From positions 1-45,892 of the forward strand of contig CAMWTP010000045.1 in the NCBI GenBank assembly GCA_947177165.1: DNA of 45,892 bases, written 5' to 3'. The translations under genes were made by a program, and so were the position numbers. Position 1 is the first letter of the stretch; every line of letters begins with the position of its first letter. The stretch comes from an uncultured Lachnospiraceae bacterium. Lineage in GTDB: Bacteria; Bacillota; Clostridia; Lachnospirales; Lachnospiraceae. This document shows positions 11,580-18,994 of the stretch, piece after piece. Below the pieces are notes generated by a model that had not been told where the DNA came from, searched no databases, and saw nothing but the letters and a program-made list of their open reading frames with translations.

Positions 11580-11617
11580 ATTTGGTGCTTTCGCTGGCGG
11601 ATATGGAAGCACCAAAT
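11580..11617 (+). other. Perfect 11-bp hairpin between the ACP and ligase genes
   Basis: ATTTGGTGCTT at 11580-11590 is exactly complementary to 11607-11617, with a 16-base loop. No T-run follows directly, so it is probably not a terminator. It may set the ratio of ACP to ligase by stabilising the upstream message. Confidence 0.65.
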
Positions 11618-11691
11618 CGTGTTTTGCGTGCACAGGAGCGCATAAGGAACTGTAGGAATAGCAGAGGAATAGAGAAAGGTGTGGAGGGGAT

Positions 11692-13230
11692 ATGAGCAAA
11701 ATGCATAGTACCATACGGGAACTGCTGGAAGCGGCAGAACAGGAATTTGGCGCACAGGATGCGTTCCGCTATAAGGTTAAGGGCAGCGGTGAAAGCGGAA
11801 AAAAGGAAGTAAAAATTGAAGCGAAGACTTATACACAGCTGAAAAATGACACAGAGCGCTTTTCGGCAGCACTGGCAGCTCTCGGAGAGCAGGGCAGACA
11901 TGTTGCGATTGTCGGACCGACCTCTTACTCGTGGGTGGCAGCGTATTTTGGTGTGGCGGACAGTGGAAGTGTGGTCGTGCCCCTGGATGCCAATCTTCCG
12001 GAGGCAGATCTGTGCGAGCTGATCGACCGCGCGGATGTCACCACACTCGTCTATGATGAGGCAAAATCAAGTGTGGCGGAGATGGCGGCAGCGCGCTGCG
12101 GGAAGCTGGAACATATTATCTGTATGGGGGAGCCGCAGGATAATGCAAAAGTTCTTTCCATGTGGGAGCTGATCGGTGCACAGAGCGCAGGGTTTCACCA
12201 CGAGCCGAAGCCGGACGACCTTGCAACGATCATGTTTACATCAGGCACGACAGGAAAGAGCAAAGGCGTAATGCTCACCCATAGAAATCTTGCGGAGAAT
12301 GCGACCTGTCTGGACATGGGGCTTGATCCGGGCATGGTGATCATGACGGTGCTTCCCATACATCACGCATACTGTCTCAGCATGGATATCTTAAAGGGAC
12401 TCTCTGTCGGTGCAGTGATCTGCATCAACGATTCCCTGCTCCGCGTGGCGAAGAATATCAAGCTTTTTGAGCCGAATATGATTCTGATGGTGCCGTTGAT
12501 GATTGAGACGCTGGCCAAGAAACTAGAGGAGGCTTCCTGGATTCCGGCGCCGCTTGTCAGGGCTAAGGTTTTCGGCAAACAGTTCCATACGGTGTGCAGC
12601 GGCGGCGCATACCTCAATCCAGCCTATCTGGAGCTCTTCAAGAAATATGGAATCACAATCTGGCAGGGATACGGCATGACGGAGTGCTCGCCAGTCATCA
12701 GCACAAACTATGGCACGTTTATGAAAGATGGTTCCGTCGGTAAGCTGATGCCAAACTGCGAGGCAAAGGTTGTGGACGAGGAAATCTGGGTGAAGGGCTC
12801 AAGCGTCATGCAGGGCTATTACAACATGCCCCAAGAGACAGAGGAGACCTTGTCTGACGGCTGGTTAAAGACCGGAGATCTTGGATATGTGGACGAGGAT
12901 GGCTATATATTCCTGACAGGGCGCAAGAAGAACCTGATTATCACGCCAAACGGCGAGAATGTCTCACCGGAGGAGATTGAGAACAAGCTCGGAGAAAACC
13001 GTCTGGTGCAGGAGTCGCTTGTGCGCGAGAGCGAGGGCGTGATCGAGGCTGAGATTTTCCCGGACTATGAATACGCCGCAAAGAAGAAAATCAAGGATAT
13101 TCAGGGCGAGCTGCAGAAGATCATCGATACCTACAATCAGGGCGCACCGCTTTACAAGAGAGTGTTTAAACTCAAAGTGCGCGAGACGGAATTTGAGAAG
13201 AATACGACGAAAAAGATTAAGAGATTTTGA
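11692..13230 (+). CDS. Acyl-AMP ligase (ANL superfamily, fatty-acyl or aryl acid)
   Basis: Activates a carboxylic acid with ATP to an acyl-adenylate and then transfers it to a thiol, here most likely the adjacent ACP. It is 512 residues and complete. The P-loop FTSGTTGKSKG lies near 182-193, YGMTE at 327-331, and the ribose-binding D396 is in KTGDLG. The hinge and C-terminal subdomain GRKKNLIITPNGENVSPEEIE is present, and the A10 lysine is probably K508 in the terminal TKKIKRF. It reads like long-chain acyl-CoA/ACP synthetases, but the substrate cannot be read from sequence. The ATG follows GGAGGGG. It is the last gene of the cassette, ended by the terminator at 13249. Confidence 0.9.
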   Translation: MSKMHSTIRELLEAAEQEFGAQDAFRYKVKGSGESGKKEVKIEAKTYTQLKNDTERFSAALAALGEQGRHVAIVGPTSYSWVAAYFGVADSGSVVVPLDANLPEADLCELIDRADVTTLVYDEAKSSVAEMAAARCGKLEHIICMGEPQDNAKVLSMWELIGAQSAGFHHEPKPDDLATIMFTSGTTGKSKGVMLTHRNLAENATCLDMGLDPGMVIMTVLPIHHAYCLSMDILKGLSVGAVICINDSLLRVAKNIKLFEPNMILMVPLMIETLAKKLEEASWIPAPLVRAKVFGKQFHTVCSGGAYLNPAYLELFKKYGITIWQGYGMTECSPVISTNYGTFMKDGSVGKLMPNCEAKVVDEEIWVKGSSVMQGYYNMPQETEETLSDGWLKTGDLGYVDEDGYIFLTGRKKNLIITPNGENVSPEEIENKLGENRLVQESLVRESEGVIEAEIFPDYEYAAKKKIKDIQGELQKIIDTYNQGAPLYKRVFKLKVRETEFEKNTTKKIKRF

Positions 13231-13248
13231 TAGAACCAGAACGTATAA

Positions 13249-13285
13249 AACCTGTTTCTTCCACGGTGGAAGGGACAGGTTTTTT
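13249..13285 (+). terminator. Terminator of the acyl-activation cassette
   Basis: A 15-bp stem (starting AACCTG, with two G-U pairs in the plus-strand RNA) and a CGG loop are followed by a T-run of seven. Confidence 0.92.
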
Positions 13286-13287
13286 GA

Positions 13288-13425
13288 AAAGAGCTTAAGG
13301 CTGCGTACACGAAAATAGCTTGCAACCGAAATGTACATTCTTTTTCAGATAAAATTAAAGCTGGAATCTATGAAGATTTTGAAATTGATTTTTCAGGGTT
13401 TGAACTGGACTATCAATCAATGTAA
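13288..13425 (+). pseudogene. Possible 3' gene relic
   Basis: An open frame without start codon, 46 codons including the stop, begins right after a TGA inside the terminator T-run and ends at TAA 13423-13425. Its last 25 residues (KAGIYEDFEIDFSGFELDYQSM) have the composition of a real acidic C-terminus and AT-rich codons like the next gene. It could be the end of a lost gene brought in with the serine hydrolase, or chance. Confidence 0.25.
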
Positions 13426-13448
13426 TTTTAAACAGGAGCTGATATTAT

Positions 13449-14570
13449 ATGGAAGAACAAAATCTGGAACTGCTTAATAGAAAAATAAAAGATTTAGCGG
13501 AAGCATTATGTGAAGATTGGGCTGGACGTGATCTGTTCAGCGGCGTATGTATGATAAAATGCAAGGGACATACCGTATTTTCCGGGGCATATGGTTTTGC
13601 AAACCGGGCATTTAAAATTCCCAATAAAATCGACACGAAATTTGATACGGCGTCTATTACGAAAGTGTTTACGGCAGCGGCCGTTCTGCAGCTGGTGCAG
13701 GAGAAAAGACTGAAACTGTCAGATTACATAACGCAAATTGTCGACTTGGAAGGAACAGAGATTTCTCCTGATGTTACGATTGAGCAGCTGTTGAACCATA
13801 CGTCCGGTATTCATGATGATGCGGAGGAGGAGGCGGGGGAACAATATTCCGACCTTTTTGTTGCATCGCCCAATTATGCCATAAAGGAATGCAGGGATTT
13901 TCTGAAAAATTTTGCTTATAAGAAGCCTAATTTTGAACCGGGTTCGGACGTCCGGTATTGTAACTGTTCCTTTGTTTTGCTGGGGCTTGCAATAGAAAAA
14001 GTCACAGAGAAACCCTATCGGGAATACGTGACGGAAAATGTGTTTCGGAGAGCGGGAATGAGAAATACTGCTTTTTTATCAATGGATTCTGTCAATGAAA
14101 ATACGGCTGAAGGCTATCTGAATTTGTATAATGAAGACGGCAGGGTAATCGGATATAAGAAAAATATTTACTGTTTTCCACCTATGGGAACGCCGGACGG
14201 AGGGGCGTATACAACGGCGGAAGACATGAATCTCTTCCTGACCGCGATACAAAAGAAGACCCTGCTGGATGATGCGCATGCAAAACTGTTTCTTACGGCC
14301 CACTGCCCATATACGCGGGAAAAAGAATGGTGGAGAATTCCCGGATTATATGAAAGAAACGGTTATGCGTTTGAGTTTCTTTTTCTGCCGGACAGCGAAG
14401 AGCCTTTCTGTATCTATAAAGACGGGCAGAATGACGGCGTTGCCGCCAGATTTAACTATTATCCGAAAGAAGACATATCGGTGACGATTCTGTCGAATCA
14501 GGATTGCGACGTGTGGGATATGACAAGACAGATACAGACAGAAATATATAACATATGTTATTTGCACTGA
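13449..14570 (+). CDS. Serine hydrolase of the beta-lactamase / penicillin-binding-protein (class C) family
   Basis: A 373-residue protein of the beta-lactamase-related serine hydrolase family; there is no signal peptide, so it is likely cytoplasmic. The catalytic S69-x-x-K72 is in TASITKVF. The second motif Y-x-N is in VRYCNCS. The third motif is degenerate around YKDGQNDG instead of K-T-G or H-x-G. LNHTSGIHD is a typical family landmark. Members are peptidases or esterases acting on peptidoglycan fragments, D-amino-acid peptides or small esters, so beta-lactam resistance should not be assumed. The codons are more AT-rich than in the genes before it, and a possible gene relic lies just upstream, suggesting separate acquisition. 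CAGGAG precedes the ATG. Confidence 0.85.
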   Translation: MEEQNLELLNRKIKDLAEALCEDWAGRDLFSGVCMIKCKGHTVFSGAYGFANRAFKIPNKIDTKFDTASITKVFTAAAVLQLVQEKRLKLSDYITQIVDLEGTEISPDVTIEQLLNHTSGIHDDAEEEAGEQYSDLFVASPNYAIKECRDFLKNFAYKKPNFEPGSDVRYCNCSFVLLGLAIEKVTEKPYREYVTENVFRRAGMRNTAFLSMDSVNENTAEGYLNLYNEDGRVIGYKKNIYCFPPMGTPDGGAYTTAEDMNLFLTAIQKKTLLDDAHAKLFLTAHCPYTREKEWWRIPGLYERNGYAFEFLFLPDSEEPFCIYKDGQNDGVAARFNYYPKEDISVTILSNQDCDVWDMTRQIQTEIYNICYLH

Positions 14571-14607
14571 ATTGCGCATTCCGGAGAACATGAATCAGGA
14601 GTGAAAA

Positions 14608-14716
14608 TTTTGCTTTGCAAAACGGGTGATTTTTGTGAGTTGTGTAAGCGCCAAAATGCGATTTTGGAGCATTTTGTGTGCATAAGGCGTGACAGTGAAG
14701 CCGAAGGCTGAACTGT
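14608..14716. repeat. Cluster of three hairpins downstream of the serine hydrolase
   Basis: Three hairpins follow one another: TTTTGC/GCAAAA at 14608-14622, CCAAAAT/ATTTTGG at 14651-14667, and ACAGT-GA-AGCC with GGCT-GA-ACTGT at 14692-14716, where two GA/GA steps face each other inside the stem. None has a terminator T-run. The arrangement resembles dispersed palindromic intergenic repeats common in Clostridia genomes, but copy number cannot be tested here. Confidence 0.55.
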
Positions 14717-14746
14717 TGCGTTTTGGTATAAATAATGAAAAAACGC

Positions 14747-14775
14747 TTGCAATGAATTTTGACATGTGCTATTCT
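14747..14775 (+). promoter_or_regulatory. Promoter of the aspS-gatCAB leader
   Basis: TTGCAA, a 17-base spacer and TATTCT preceded by TGC (extended -10). Transcription would start near 14782 and run through the T-box leader. Confidence 0.7.
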
Positions 14776-14781
14776 AAGAAA

Positions 14782-15114
14782 GAATCTTGGAATAAAAATG
14801 ACATATATTTTATAAAATGCCATGAAGGAGACTCTTGCCAGGGAAAACGACAGGAAGACGGCGTCACCGACTGAGAGCGCTGTCCGCGGAAGCTGACGAA
14901 GGGAACACTCCGGAGCAGATTATCTGAAAACATATTGTTTCACTGGTATGCTAGTAGGATAGTACGTGAGCGTGCGTTAAACGCAAGAGAGGATAAGATC
15001 TTTTGACATGCTGCGTGTACACATGTGTAATAAAAGGTTTTGTCAATGCGGGTGGTACCGCGGGTATATTTCAGATTATCCGTCCCGGAATACATTTTGT
15101 ATTCCGGGATTTTT
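14782..15114 (+). promoter_or_regulatory. T-box leader controlling aspS-gatCAB, probable Asn/Glu-type specifier
   Basis: The T-box sequence GGGTGGTACCGCGG is at 15050-15063, and the competing terminator stem CCCGGAATAC/GTATTCCGGG with a T-run is at 15083-15114. Stem I includes the GAGAGC and GCTG-CGAA distal motifs (about 14873-14900) and ends with CTCCGGAG (14908-14915). Aligning that landmark with other T-boxes places the specifier at GAAC, 14903-14906, which reads GAA (Glu) or AAC (Asn) in overlapping frames. Binding of uncharged tRNA would favour the antiterminator and expression of the operon. The T-box identity is certain; the exact specifier is an inference from spacing. Confidence 0.88.
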
Positions 15115-15221
15115 GTCGTTATGAAAACAGCACCAGCCCAGACATTTTGCAGTCGGAAATGCTTCTGACGCAGTGGGACCCAGGAGGGCTGATGCGCAGC
15201 ATGAAATGAGGAGGATTTGAG

Positions 15222-16958
15222 ATGTACAGAGACATTACAATGAAAGAAATCAGTGAACAGCATATCGGGCAGACGCTGCAGGTAGCGGGGTGGGTTGAGA
15301 ATATCCGCGATCATGGCGGTGTGTCCTTCGTCGACCTGCGCGATATGTACGGTGTATTGCAGGTGGTTATGCGGGACACGACACTGCTCGACGGTATCAC
15401 AAAGGAGATGTGTCTTTCGATTGAAGGACTGGTGGAAAAAAGGGATGAGGACACCTACAATCCAAGGATTCCGACAGGAACGATTGAGCTGGAGGCAAGG
15501 AAAGTGACAGTGCTCGGGAAAGTGTACCATCAGCTTCCGTTTGAGATTATGACCTCTAAGGAGACAAGGGAGGATGTCCGTCTAAAATACCGTTATCTTG
15601 ATCTTAGGAATGCGAAGGTGAAAGACAATATCATTTTCCGATCGCAGGTGATCAGTTTTCTGCGGCAGAAGATGACAGAGATGGGTTTTCTGGAGATTCA
15701 GACGCCGATTTTGTGCGCATCGTCACCGGAGGGCGCGCGCGATTACATCGTTCCGTCCAGAAAATACAAAGGAAAATTTTATGCGCTTCCGCAGGCACCG
15801 CAGCAGTATAAGCAGCTTCTGATGGCATCGGGCTTTGACAAATACTTTCAGATCGCACCTTGCTTCCGCGATGAGGACGCGCGTGCAGACAGATCTCCGG
15901 GAGAGTTTTATCAGCTCGATTTCGAGATGAGCTTTGCGACGCAGGAGGACGTGTTTCGGGTGGGAGAGGAAGTTTTGTCTGCCACGTTCGAGAAGTTTGC
16001 GCCAGCGGGGTATGCAGTGACGAAAGCGCCCTATCCGATCATCAGCTACAGGCAGGCGATGCTGGAATACGGCACAGATAAGCCGGATCTCAGAAATCCG
16101 CTGCGGATTATCGATGTGACGGAATTTTTTCAGAAATGTACGTTCAAGCCGTTTATCGGCAGGACAGTGCGGGCGATCAGAGTGCACGCAGAGATGTCAA
16201 AGGGCTTTCACGAGAAACTTCTGGACTTTGCGACAGGCATGGGAATGGGGGGCCTTGGATATCTGGAGATTGCGGACGATATGACCTACAAGGGACCGAT
16301 TGACAAGTTTATTCCCGATGAGATGAAAGCAGAGCTTGCCGCGCTCGCAGGGCTTGAAGCCGGCGATACGATTTTCTTTATCGCGGACAAGGAAGAGCGT
16401 GCAAACTACTATGCAGGGCAGCTTCGCGTGGAGCTGGGCGATAAGCTTGACCTGTGTGAGAAGAATGCATATCGTTTTTGCTATATCAATGATTTTCCGA
16501 TGTATGAGATTGACCCTGAGACGAAGCAGATTGGATTTACGCACAATCCGTTTTCCATGCCGCAGGGCGGGCTGGAGGCGCTGAACAGTGAGAATCCTCT
16601 GGATATCCTGGCATATCAGTATGATATTGTGTGCAATGGCGTGGAGCTGTCAAGCGGTGCGGTCAGGAACCATGACATGGAGATTATGGTGAGGGCCTTT
16701 GAGATTGCGGGCTATGACGAGGAGACATTGAAGTCAAAGTTTGGAGCGCTCTATCAGGCATTTCAGTTTGGGGCACCGCCGCACGCGGGTATGGCACCGG
16801 GCGTTGACAGGATGCTGATGCTGCTGAAAAACGAGGAGAATATCAGGGAAGTCATCGCGTTTCCGATGAGCGGTTCCGCGCAGGATCTGATGTGCGGCGC
16901 GCCGAATGATGTCACAGAACAGCAGCTTAGGGAAGTGCATATCAAGATCAGGGATTAA
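15222..16958 (+). CDS. aspS: Aspartyl-tRNA synthetase, probably non-discriminating
   Basis: Charges tRNA with aspartate. It is 578 residues, the bacterial type: N-terminal OB-fold anticodon domain (about 1-105), class II core with motif 2 FRDEDARADRSPGEF (about 217-231), an inserted GAD domain (about 280-410), and motif 3 GMAPGVDRMLM near the end. In the anticodon domain it has RDH31GGV; in characterised bacterial enzymes His here marks non-discriminating AspRS that also charges tRNA(Asn), whereas E. coli AspRS has RDLGSL. With gatCAB in the same operon and an Asn-type T-box upstream, it most likely makes Asp-tRNA(Asn) for transamidation. LPQAPQQYKQ and RSPGEFYQLDFE differ from the standard sequence, consistent with a second AspRS class. 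Confidence 0.95.
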   Translation: MYRDITMKEISEQHIGQTLQVAGWVENIRDHGGVSFVDLRDMYGVLQVVMRDTTLLDGITKEMCLSIEGLVEKRDEDTYNPRIPTGTIELEARKVTVLGKVYHQLPFEIMTSKETREDVRLKYRYLDLRNAKVKDNIIFRSQVISFLRQKMTEMGFLEIQTPILCASSPEGARDYIVPSRKYKGKFYALPQAPQQYKQLLMASGFDKYFQIAPCFRDEDARADRSPGEFYQLDFEMSFATQEDVFRVGEEVLSATFEKFAPAGYAVTKAPYPIISYRQAMLEYGTDKPDLRNPLRIIDVTEFFQKCTFKPFIGRTVRAIRVHAEMSKGFHEKLLDFATGMGMGGLGYLEIADDMTYKGPIDKFIPDEMKAELAALAGLEAGDTIFFIADKEERANYYAGQLRVELGDKLDLCEKNAYRFCYINDFPMYEIDPETKQIGFTHNPFSMPQGGLEALNSENPLDILAYQYDIVCNGVELSSGAVRNHDMEIMVRAFEIAGYDEETLKSKFGALYQAFQFGAPPHAGMAPGVDRMLMLLKNEENIREVIAFPMSGSAQDLMCGAPNDVTEQQLREVHIKIRD

Positions 16959-17016
16959 GGCGAAAAGAAAATCTAAGGTGATAAAGAACATCACCTAAGA
17001 TTTTCTAAGTTTCGCC
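16959..17016 (+). other. Long hairpin between aspS and gatC without a T-run
   Basis: The arms GGCGAAA (16959-16965) and TTTCGCC (17010-17016), then AGAAAATCT..AGGTGAT against its complement, form a stem of more than 20 bp with a 7-base loop and two small bulges. No T-tract follows, so it is not a standard terminator. It may be a processing site or a partial brake inside the operon. Confidence 0.7.
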
Positions 17017-17095
17017 TTGGAAGAGGTGGGTTTTGTTTGTGGAGGAATGTCAAAGAGCGGCGTTACTTACAGTGTATGAAAACAGGAGGGTAGAG

Positions 17096-17389
17096 ATGGC
17101 GAATATAATTTCAGATGAGACGATTGAATATGTGGGGATTCTTGCCAAGCTGGAGCTTGCGGATGAGGAGAAGGAGCAGGCGAAGAAGGATATGGGGCGT
17201 ATGCTTGACTACATTGATAAACTGGCGGAGCTTGACACGACTGATATCGAACCGATGTCGCATGTATTTCCGGTTCAGAACGTGTTCCGGGAAGATGTAG
17301 TGACAAACGGCGATGAGAGTGAGAAAACATTGAAGAACGCGCCGGGCAAAAAGGACAATATGTTTATGGTGCCGAAGACATTTGACTAA
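17096..17389 (+). CDS. gatC: Glutamyl/aspartyl-tRNA amidotransferase subunit C
   Basis: The small 97-residue subunit that wraps around GatA and GatB and stabilises the GatCAB amidotransferase. The sequence shows the family pattern: N-terminal helical part with [16 protein letters not shown], a [25 protein letters not shown] core, and the C-terminal extended arm with REDVVTNG and [14 protein letters not shown]. The start was set at the ATG at 17096 after CAGGAGGG; the frame is open upstream to 17033 but without a binding site. It follows aspS in the same direction. gatA does not follow directly: two AT-rich genes lie between them. Confidence 0.95.
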   Translation: MANIISDETIEYVGILAKLELADEEKEQAKKDMGRMLDYIDKLAELDTTDIEPMSHVFPVQNVFREDVVTNGDESEKTLKNAPGKKDNMFMVPKTFD

Positions 17390-17433
17390 GTTGTTTTCGG
17401 CCGGTATACCAATCGGGATTGTTGGAGGAAATC

Positions 17434-18282
17434 ATGAAATATAAAATCAAAGTTGCAACAGATTCAAATAAAATGCAATGGCTATACTCACAGGATTGGG
17501 AATATTATGATTATGGTGACTGTAAAAGGCATTTGCAGATTATATTTCCATACAGACAAGAAATGAAGGAGGACGAAAAATATCCGCTTATCCTGCTAAT
17601 TCCTGGCTCTGCATGGCACAAACAGGAAATGTATAATGATATTCCGCAATATGCACATCTTGCTGAACGGGGATTTGTGATTGCAGCAATGGAGTATCGC
17701 GAGTCTGACATTGCTGCTTTTCCGGCCCAAATTGAAGATGTGTGCAACGCTTTGAATTTTATTCCCCAAATTGCAGGTAATTTCCACATTGACACAAGTA
17801 AAATGTTTCTTATGGGGAATTCATCTGGCGGACATATTGCCATGATGTCAGTCCTTTTTAATGCACATGGATTATGTAAGGCGTTACCGAAAATTTCAGG
17901 TGTTATATGTGAAAGTGGTTCAACCGATTTACTGATCTGCGCAAAGGGCAAGCTTCCGCCATGGATGCAGATACGTCCGTCCGCTGTGCTTTTGGGCATT
18001 GATAAAATTGAGGGGAATGAAGAATTTGCAGAAAAGGCTTCTTGTTCGATGTACATCACAGAGAATATTGAACTTCCGCCAATATTGCTTATACACAGTG
18101 AATATGATTCAGTTGTTTCTGTAGAAAACAGCAGGACACTATATGAAAAACTGATTACTTCCCATCACAATGCTGATTACTATGAACTTGAAGAAAATGA
18201 TGCACATGGCGGTGCAGTCTATTATGATAGTGCAGTTTTGGACATTATTCAAGAATTCTGCGAAAAGTGTGTATCTCGCTAA
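17434..18282 (+). CDS. Alpha/beta hydrolase, BD-FAE/esterase-like, inserted in the gatCAB operon
   Basis: A soluble 282-residue carboxylesterase-type hydrolase. The nucleophile S130 is in GNSSGG, with D225 in HSEYDSVV and H258 in NDAHGG completing the triad. PGSAWHKQ near residue 60 forms the oxyanion region, as in the HGG(G/A)W loop of the hormone-sensitive-lipase and BD-FAE families. The start is the ATG at 17434 after GGAGGA; TTG codons 5 and 4 codons upstream are less likely. Codon use is clearly more AT-rich than in gatC and gatA on either side. Together with the next gene it separates gatC from gatA, which are normally adjacent, so it is probably a recent insertion with no link to tRNA amidation. 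Confidence 0.85.
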   Translation: MKYKIKVATDSNKMQWLYSQDWEYYDYGDCKRHLQIIFPYRQEMKEDEKYPLILLIPGSAWHKQEMYNDIPQYAHLAERGFVIAAMEYRESDIAAFPAQIEDVCNALNFIPQIAGNFHIDTSKMFLMGNSSGGHIAMMSVLFNAHGLCKALPKISGVICESGSTDLLICAKGKLPPWMQIRPSAVLLGIDKIEGNEEFAEKASCSMYITENIELPPILLIHSEYDSVVSVENSRTLYEKLITSHHNADYYELEENDAHGGAVYYDSAVLDIIQEFCEKCVSR

Positions 18283-18339
18283 CATTGTGTCTGTATCGTG
18301 GTATCGCACACGAAAATCAGGATTGATGAGGTGATTATT

Positions 18340-18822
18340 TTGATTAAGGCTGTAGATATAAAAGATATTGTGAAATGCACGAAAGTAATTCGGGAGAGTT
18401 TTTCCACCGTTGCAGATGAATTTGGTTTTACTGTCGACAATGCTCCGAGATTTACAGCGTTTTCAGCTACGGAAGAACGATTGAACTGGCAATTGTCAGG
18501 AGAACATAGGCGGATGTATGCATTTTTTGACAATGAAACCATTGTTGGATACTATTCTTTGCTATTACAGGAAAACAGAGAATGCGAGCTGAACAATTTA
18601 TGTGTCATTCCAGCATATCGGCATAATGGGATCGGTGAAGAACTTTTGAAAGATGCTTTTCGGATTGCAAAAGAATTAAATTGTAATAAGATAAATATAG
18701 GCATTGTTGAAGAGAACAAAGTGTTAAGAAAATGGTATGAGTCGTTTGGTTTTGTACATACTGGAACGAAAAAATTTGATTTCTTTCCATTTACATGTGG
18801 ATATATGGAAAAGAATATTTAA
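18340..18822 (+). CDS. GNAT-family N-acetyltransferase, inserted in the gatCAB operon
   Basis: An acetyl-CoA-dependent N-acetyltransferase of about 160 residues. The acetyl-CoA loop is visible in NNLCVIPAYRHNGIGEEL, the R/Q-x-x-G-x-G/A signature, and the C-terminal NKVLRKWYESFGF matches GNAT motif B. The substrate is unknown. I chose the TTG at 18340 as start because GAGGTG lies seven bases upstream; a GTG at 18298 is in frame but has no binding site. It is AT-rich like the esterase before it and follows it by 57 bases, so both probably arrived together. Confidence 0.8.
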   Translation: MIKAVDIKDIVKCTKVIRESFSTVADEFGFTVDNAPRFTAFSATEERLNWQLSGEHRRMYAFFDNETIVGYYSLLLQENRECELNNLCVIPAYRHNGIGEELLKDAFRIAKELNCNKINIGIVEENKVLRKWYESFGFVHTGTKKFDFFPFTCGYMEKNI

Positions 18823-18994
18823 CGGCAAATTCCAATTGTCTGCATGGCAAAGGGCAAATCGTGTCTGCGAAGGTTCTGGAAACTTATTCAGTGATTGAAC
18901 CAATAATTGAATTGTCTTACAGTCAAAAGGAGTTTTAAATTGCGTATAGTTATAGAAGAATCGCGGCTGCGGTTTTTCAGAATGGAGACTGTGT

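Noticed and set aside
13449..14570. Beta-lactam resistance gene
   Set aside because: The SxxK and YxN motifs place it in the broad serine hydrolase family, but it has no signal peptide and a degenerate third motif, so resistance is not supported.
14689..14874. Short ORF across the aspS promoter and leader, possible leader peptide
   Set aside because: It overlaps the promoter and T-box stem I, begins upstream of the transcription start and has no binding site. T-box control needs no leader peptide.
15003..15209. Short ORF inside the T-box leader
   Set aside because: It spans the antiterminator and terminator structures, which explain the sequence fully.
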